A DNA stretch of 8,279 nt from positions 1 to 8,279 of the forward strand of contig DQVB01000053.1 in assembly GCA_015661985.1 (NCBI GenBank), read 5' to 3'. The notes beneath the pieces were generated by a model that did not search any database, was not told where the DNA came from, and saw only the letters and a list, made by a program, of their open reading frames with translations. Position numbers and translations under genes: made by a program. Positions 6,923 to 8,279 of this stretch are shown one piece after another. The stretch is from Planctomycetota bacterium. Lineage in GTDB: Bacteria > Planctomycetota > Planctomycetia > Pirellulales > Thermoguttaceae. The first letter of the stretch is position 1. The number at the start of each line of letters is the position of its first letter.

Positions 6923-6946
6923 GGTCGATCGGACCAGTGAGCAGCC

Positions 6947-8279
6947 ATGCGAGATCCATCCAGCGACGATCTGTTGACCCGACTGACCAGGAAACTCGAA
7001 CGAATCGAACCGGAGGACCCATGGGCTGCGGTGGCGGCGACCGAGCCGGATCATGACGAGCCGAGCGAGGAGCCGCCCGGCCACGTCGATCCGCAGCGGG
7101 AAGCGGCCTTGCAGCGCGCCTACCGACGGGCTTCCCGGCCGTCGCCCGTGGTGGACGACCTGGGCGAGCTGGCCGACGAGGATTTCGTGCCCAGCGAGCC
7201 CCAGTCGCTCAGGGAGGCGGAGCTGACGGACAGCGAGGTCGAGGCCCTGGTCCTGAAGTTCCTGTTCGCTCGGGGCGACGCCACGGGGCGGGACATTGCC
7301 GATCAGGTGAAGCTGCCATTCATCTTGCTGGACCCGCTGCTGCGCGAGATGAAGAACAGCCAGCTGGTCGTCCATCGCGGCTCGGCCCCGATGAACGACT
7401 TCCGCTACCAGCTGACCGACCTGGGGCGCGAGCGGGCCCGCCGCTTCGCGGACCACTGCACCTACTTCGGCGCCGCCCCGGTCTCATTGAAGGACTACAT
7501 CGCCAGTGTGGAAGCCCAATCGCTGACCCGCCAGAATCCCACCCCGGAGGACCTGCGCCGGGCCTTCCAGGACCTGGTGCTCAACCAGCGGATGCTCGAC
7601 CGGCTGGGTCCGGCCATCAACTCCGGCCGCGGGCTGTTCCTCTACGGGGCGCCGGGCAACGGCAAGACGAGTATCGCCGAGCGAGTCACCGGCGCTTTCG
7701 GCAAGACGATTTGGGTGCCCCGTGCCCTGGGGGTCGATGGCGAGATCATCCGCTTGTACGATCCCATCGTGCACGATGAAGCGCCTCTGGAGGGTGGCCG
7801 CGGACTGCTGGATGCCCGCAAGATCGACAAGCGCTGGGTCCGCATCCGCCGCCCCACCATCGTCGCTGGCGGAGAGCTGACCATGTCCTCCTTGGAGGTA
7901 ACCCTCAACACTTCCACAGGTATCAACGAAGCTCCGCTGCAGCTGAAGAGCAATTGCGGCACCCTGGTCATCGACGACTTCGGCCGCCAACGGATGGCTA
8001 TCGACGAACTGCTCAACCGCTGGATCGTGCCCCTGGAAAAACGCTTCGACTTCCTCAACTTGCCCAACGGGAAGAAGATCCAAGTGCCCTTCGACCAGCT
8101 GATCGTCTTCTCCACGAACATGGAACCGCGGGAGTTGGTCGACGAGGCGTTCCTGCGGCGTATCCCCTACAAGATCGAGGCCATCGATCCGACCGAGGAG
8201 GAATTCCGACACCTGTTCAAAGTCATGGCCCCCCAGTTCGGCTTCGAGTACAAGGACGAGATTATCTCGTATCTGATCG
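6947..8279 (+). CDS. Winged-helix/AAA+ ATPase, possibly Flp-pilus associated (3' end outside window)
   Basis: The frame is open for 444 codons from ATG 6947 to the window edge. An in-frame TGA at 6938-6940 rules out an earlier start; the ribosome binding site is weak. Residues 1-90 are acidic and probably flexible. Residues about 92-165 look like a winged helix (EVEALVLKFLFARGD, then YQLTDLGRERARRF). A linker with YFGAAPVSLKDYI (173-185) leads into the AAA+ module: Walker A GAPGNGKTS (234-242), Walker B TLVIDDF with D343/D344, sensor-1 FSTN (N391) and a likely arginine finger in FLRR (R404/R405). The protein should bind and hydrolyse ATP to remodel a partner. The wHTH may mediate DNA or protein contact. 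I associate this architecture with AAA+ ATPases annotated near Flp pilus genes in planctomycetes, from memory; no pilus gene is visible here. The roughly 100 residues between Walker A and B are longer than usual. Confidence 0.88.
   Translation, partial: MRDPSSDDLLTRLTRKLERIEPEDPWAAVAATEPDHDEPSEEPPGHVDPQREAALQRAYRRASRPSPVVDDLGELADEDFVPSEPQSLREAELTDSEVEALVLKFLFARGDATGRDIADQVKLPFILLDPLLREMKNSQLVVHRGSAPMNDFRYQLTDLGRERARRFADHCTYFGAAPVSLKDYIASVEAQSLTRQNPTPEDLRRAFQDLVLNQRMLDRLGPAINSGRGLFLYGAPGNGKTSIAERVTGAFGKTIWVPRALGVDGEIIRLYDPIVHDEAPLEGGRGLLDARKIDKRWVRIRRPTIVAGGELTMSSLEVTLNTSTGINEAPLQLKSNCGTLVIDDFGRQRMAIDELLNRWIVPLEKRFDFLNLPNGKKIQVPFDQLIVFSTNMEPRELVDEAFLRRIPYKIEAIDPTEEEFRHLFKVMAPQFGFEYKDEIISYLI

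Larger units (their letters stand above)
6424..6946. other. Divergent intergenic region between mqnA and the AAA+ gene
   Basis: These 523 bases separate mqnA (leftward) from the AAA+ gene (rightward), so both promoters should lie here. Contents: the mqnA ribosome binding site, the second copy of the dispersed repeat (6461-6529), a perfect palindrome (6725-6762), a candidate plus-strand promoter (6833-6860) and a GC hairpin just before the AAA+ start (6898-6922). A smaller 5-bp hairpin, gccca/tgggc, is at 6578-6599. Open frames crossing the region lack ribosome binding sites and overlap the repeat, so I call no gene. No tRNA is apparent. Confidence 0.6.

Noticed and set aside
6383..6940. A 185-codon plus-strand frame ending just before the AAA+ gene
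   Set aside because: It begins inside mqnA on the opposite strand, runs through the dispersed repeat and has no ribosome binding site. Its stop position next to the AAA+ start looks coincidental.
7484..8212. A 242-codon minus-strand frame opposite the AAA+ ATPase
   Set aside because: The plus strand encodes intact Walker A, Walker B, sensor-1 and arginine-finger motifs over the same bases.
1..8279. CRISPR array, tRNA, rRNA, transposase or integrase
   Set aside because: I found no regularly spaced repeats, no tRNA-like stem set and no recombinase motifs. The two roughly 65-bp repeat copies are 2.3 kb apart and not an array.

Overview
This GC-rich window carries four protein genes and two intergenic regions full of repeats. 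The gene set suggests a Planctomycetota bacterium: a large secreted TPR/alpha-2-macroglobulin protein, futalosine-pathway menaquinone genes, and a winged-helix/AAA+ ATPase of a type I associate with planctomycete Flp-pilus loci. That placement is an inference from gene content and style. No rRNA or other taxonomic marker is present.

Layout from left to right. Positions 1-3802 (minus strand, running off the left edge) hold the first 1267 codons of a giant exported protein. It has a signal peptide, about 480 residues of TPR-like helices, and then macroglobulin (A2M/MG) domains with the diagnostic TDRPVYRPG motif. It is cut just as a glycine-rich segment begins, where the bait region is expected. 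Positions 3803-4556 are non-coding and hold a mosaic of repeats. Positions 4557-6423 (minus strand) hold a tight two-gene operon, mqnA then mqnC, separated by 1 base; both genes start with GTG. Positions 6424-6946 are a second non-coding region between divergent genes. It has a second copy of the same roughly 65-bp repeat, a perfect 12-bp-arm palindrome, a candidate promoter and a GC hairpin. From 6947 a plus-strand AAA+ ATPase gene runs off the right edge.

MqnA and MqnC carry out two steps of menaquinone synthesis from chorismate by the futalosine route; MqnB/MTAN, MqnD and MqnE must be encoded elsewhere. The macroglobulin and the AAA+ protein have no evident functional link to them. I see no obvious new multi-gene system. 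The parts most worth a second look are the intergenic repeats (direct repeats bracketing the mqn operon and a long imperfect inverted repeat at 4278-4360), the TPR-macroglobulin fusion, and the unusually long Walker A to Walker B interval of the AAA+ protein.
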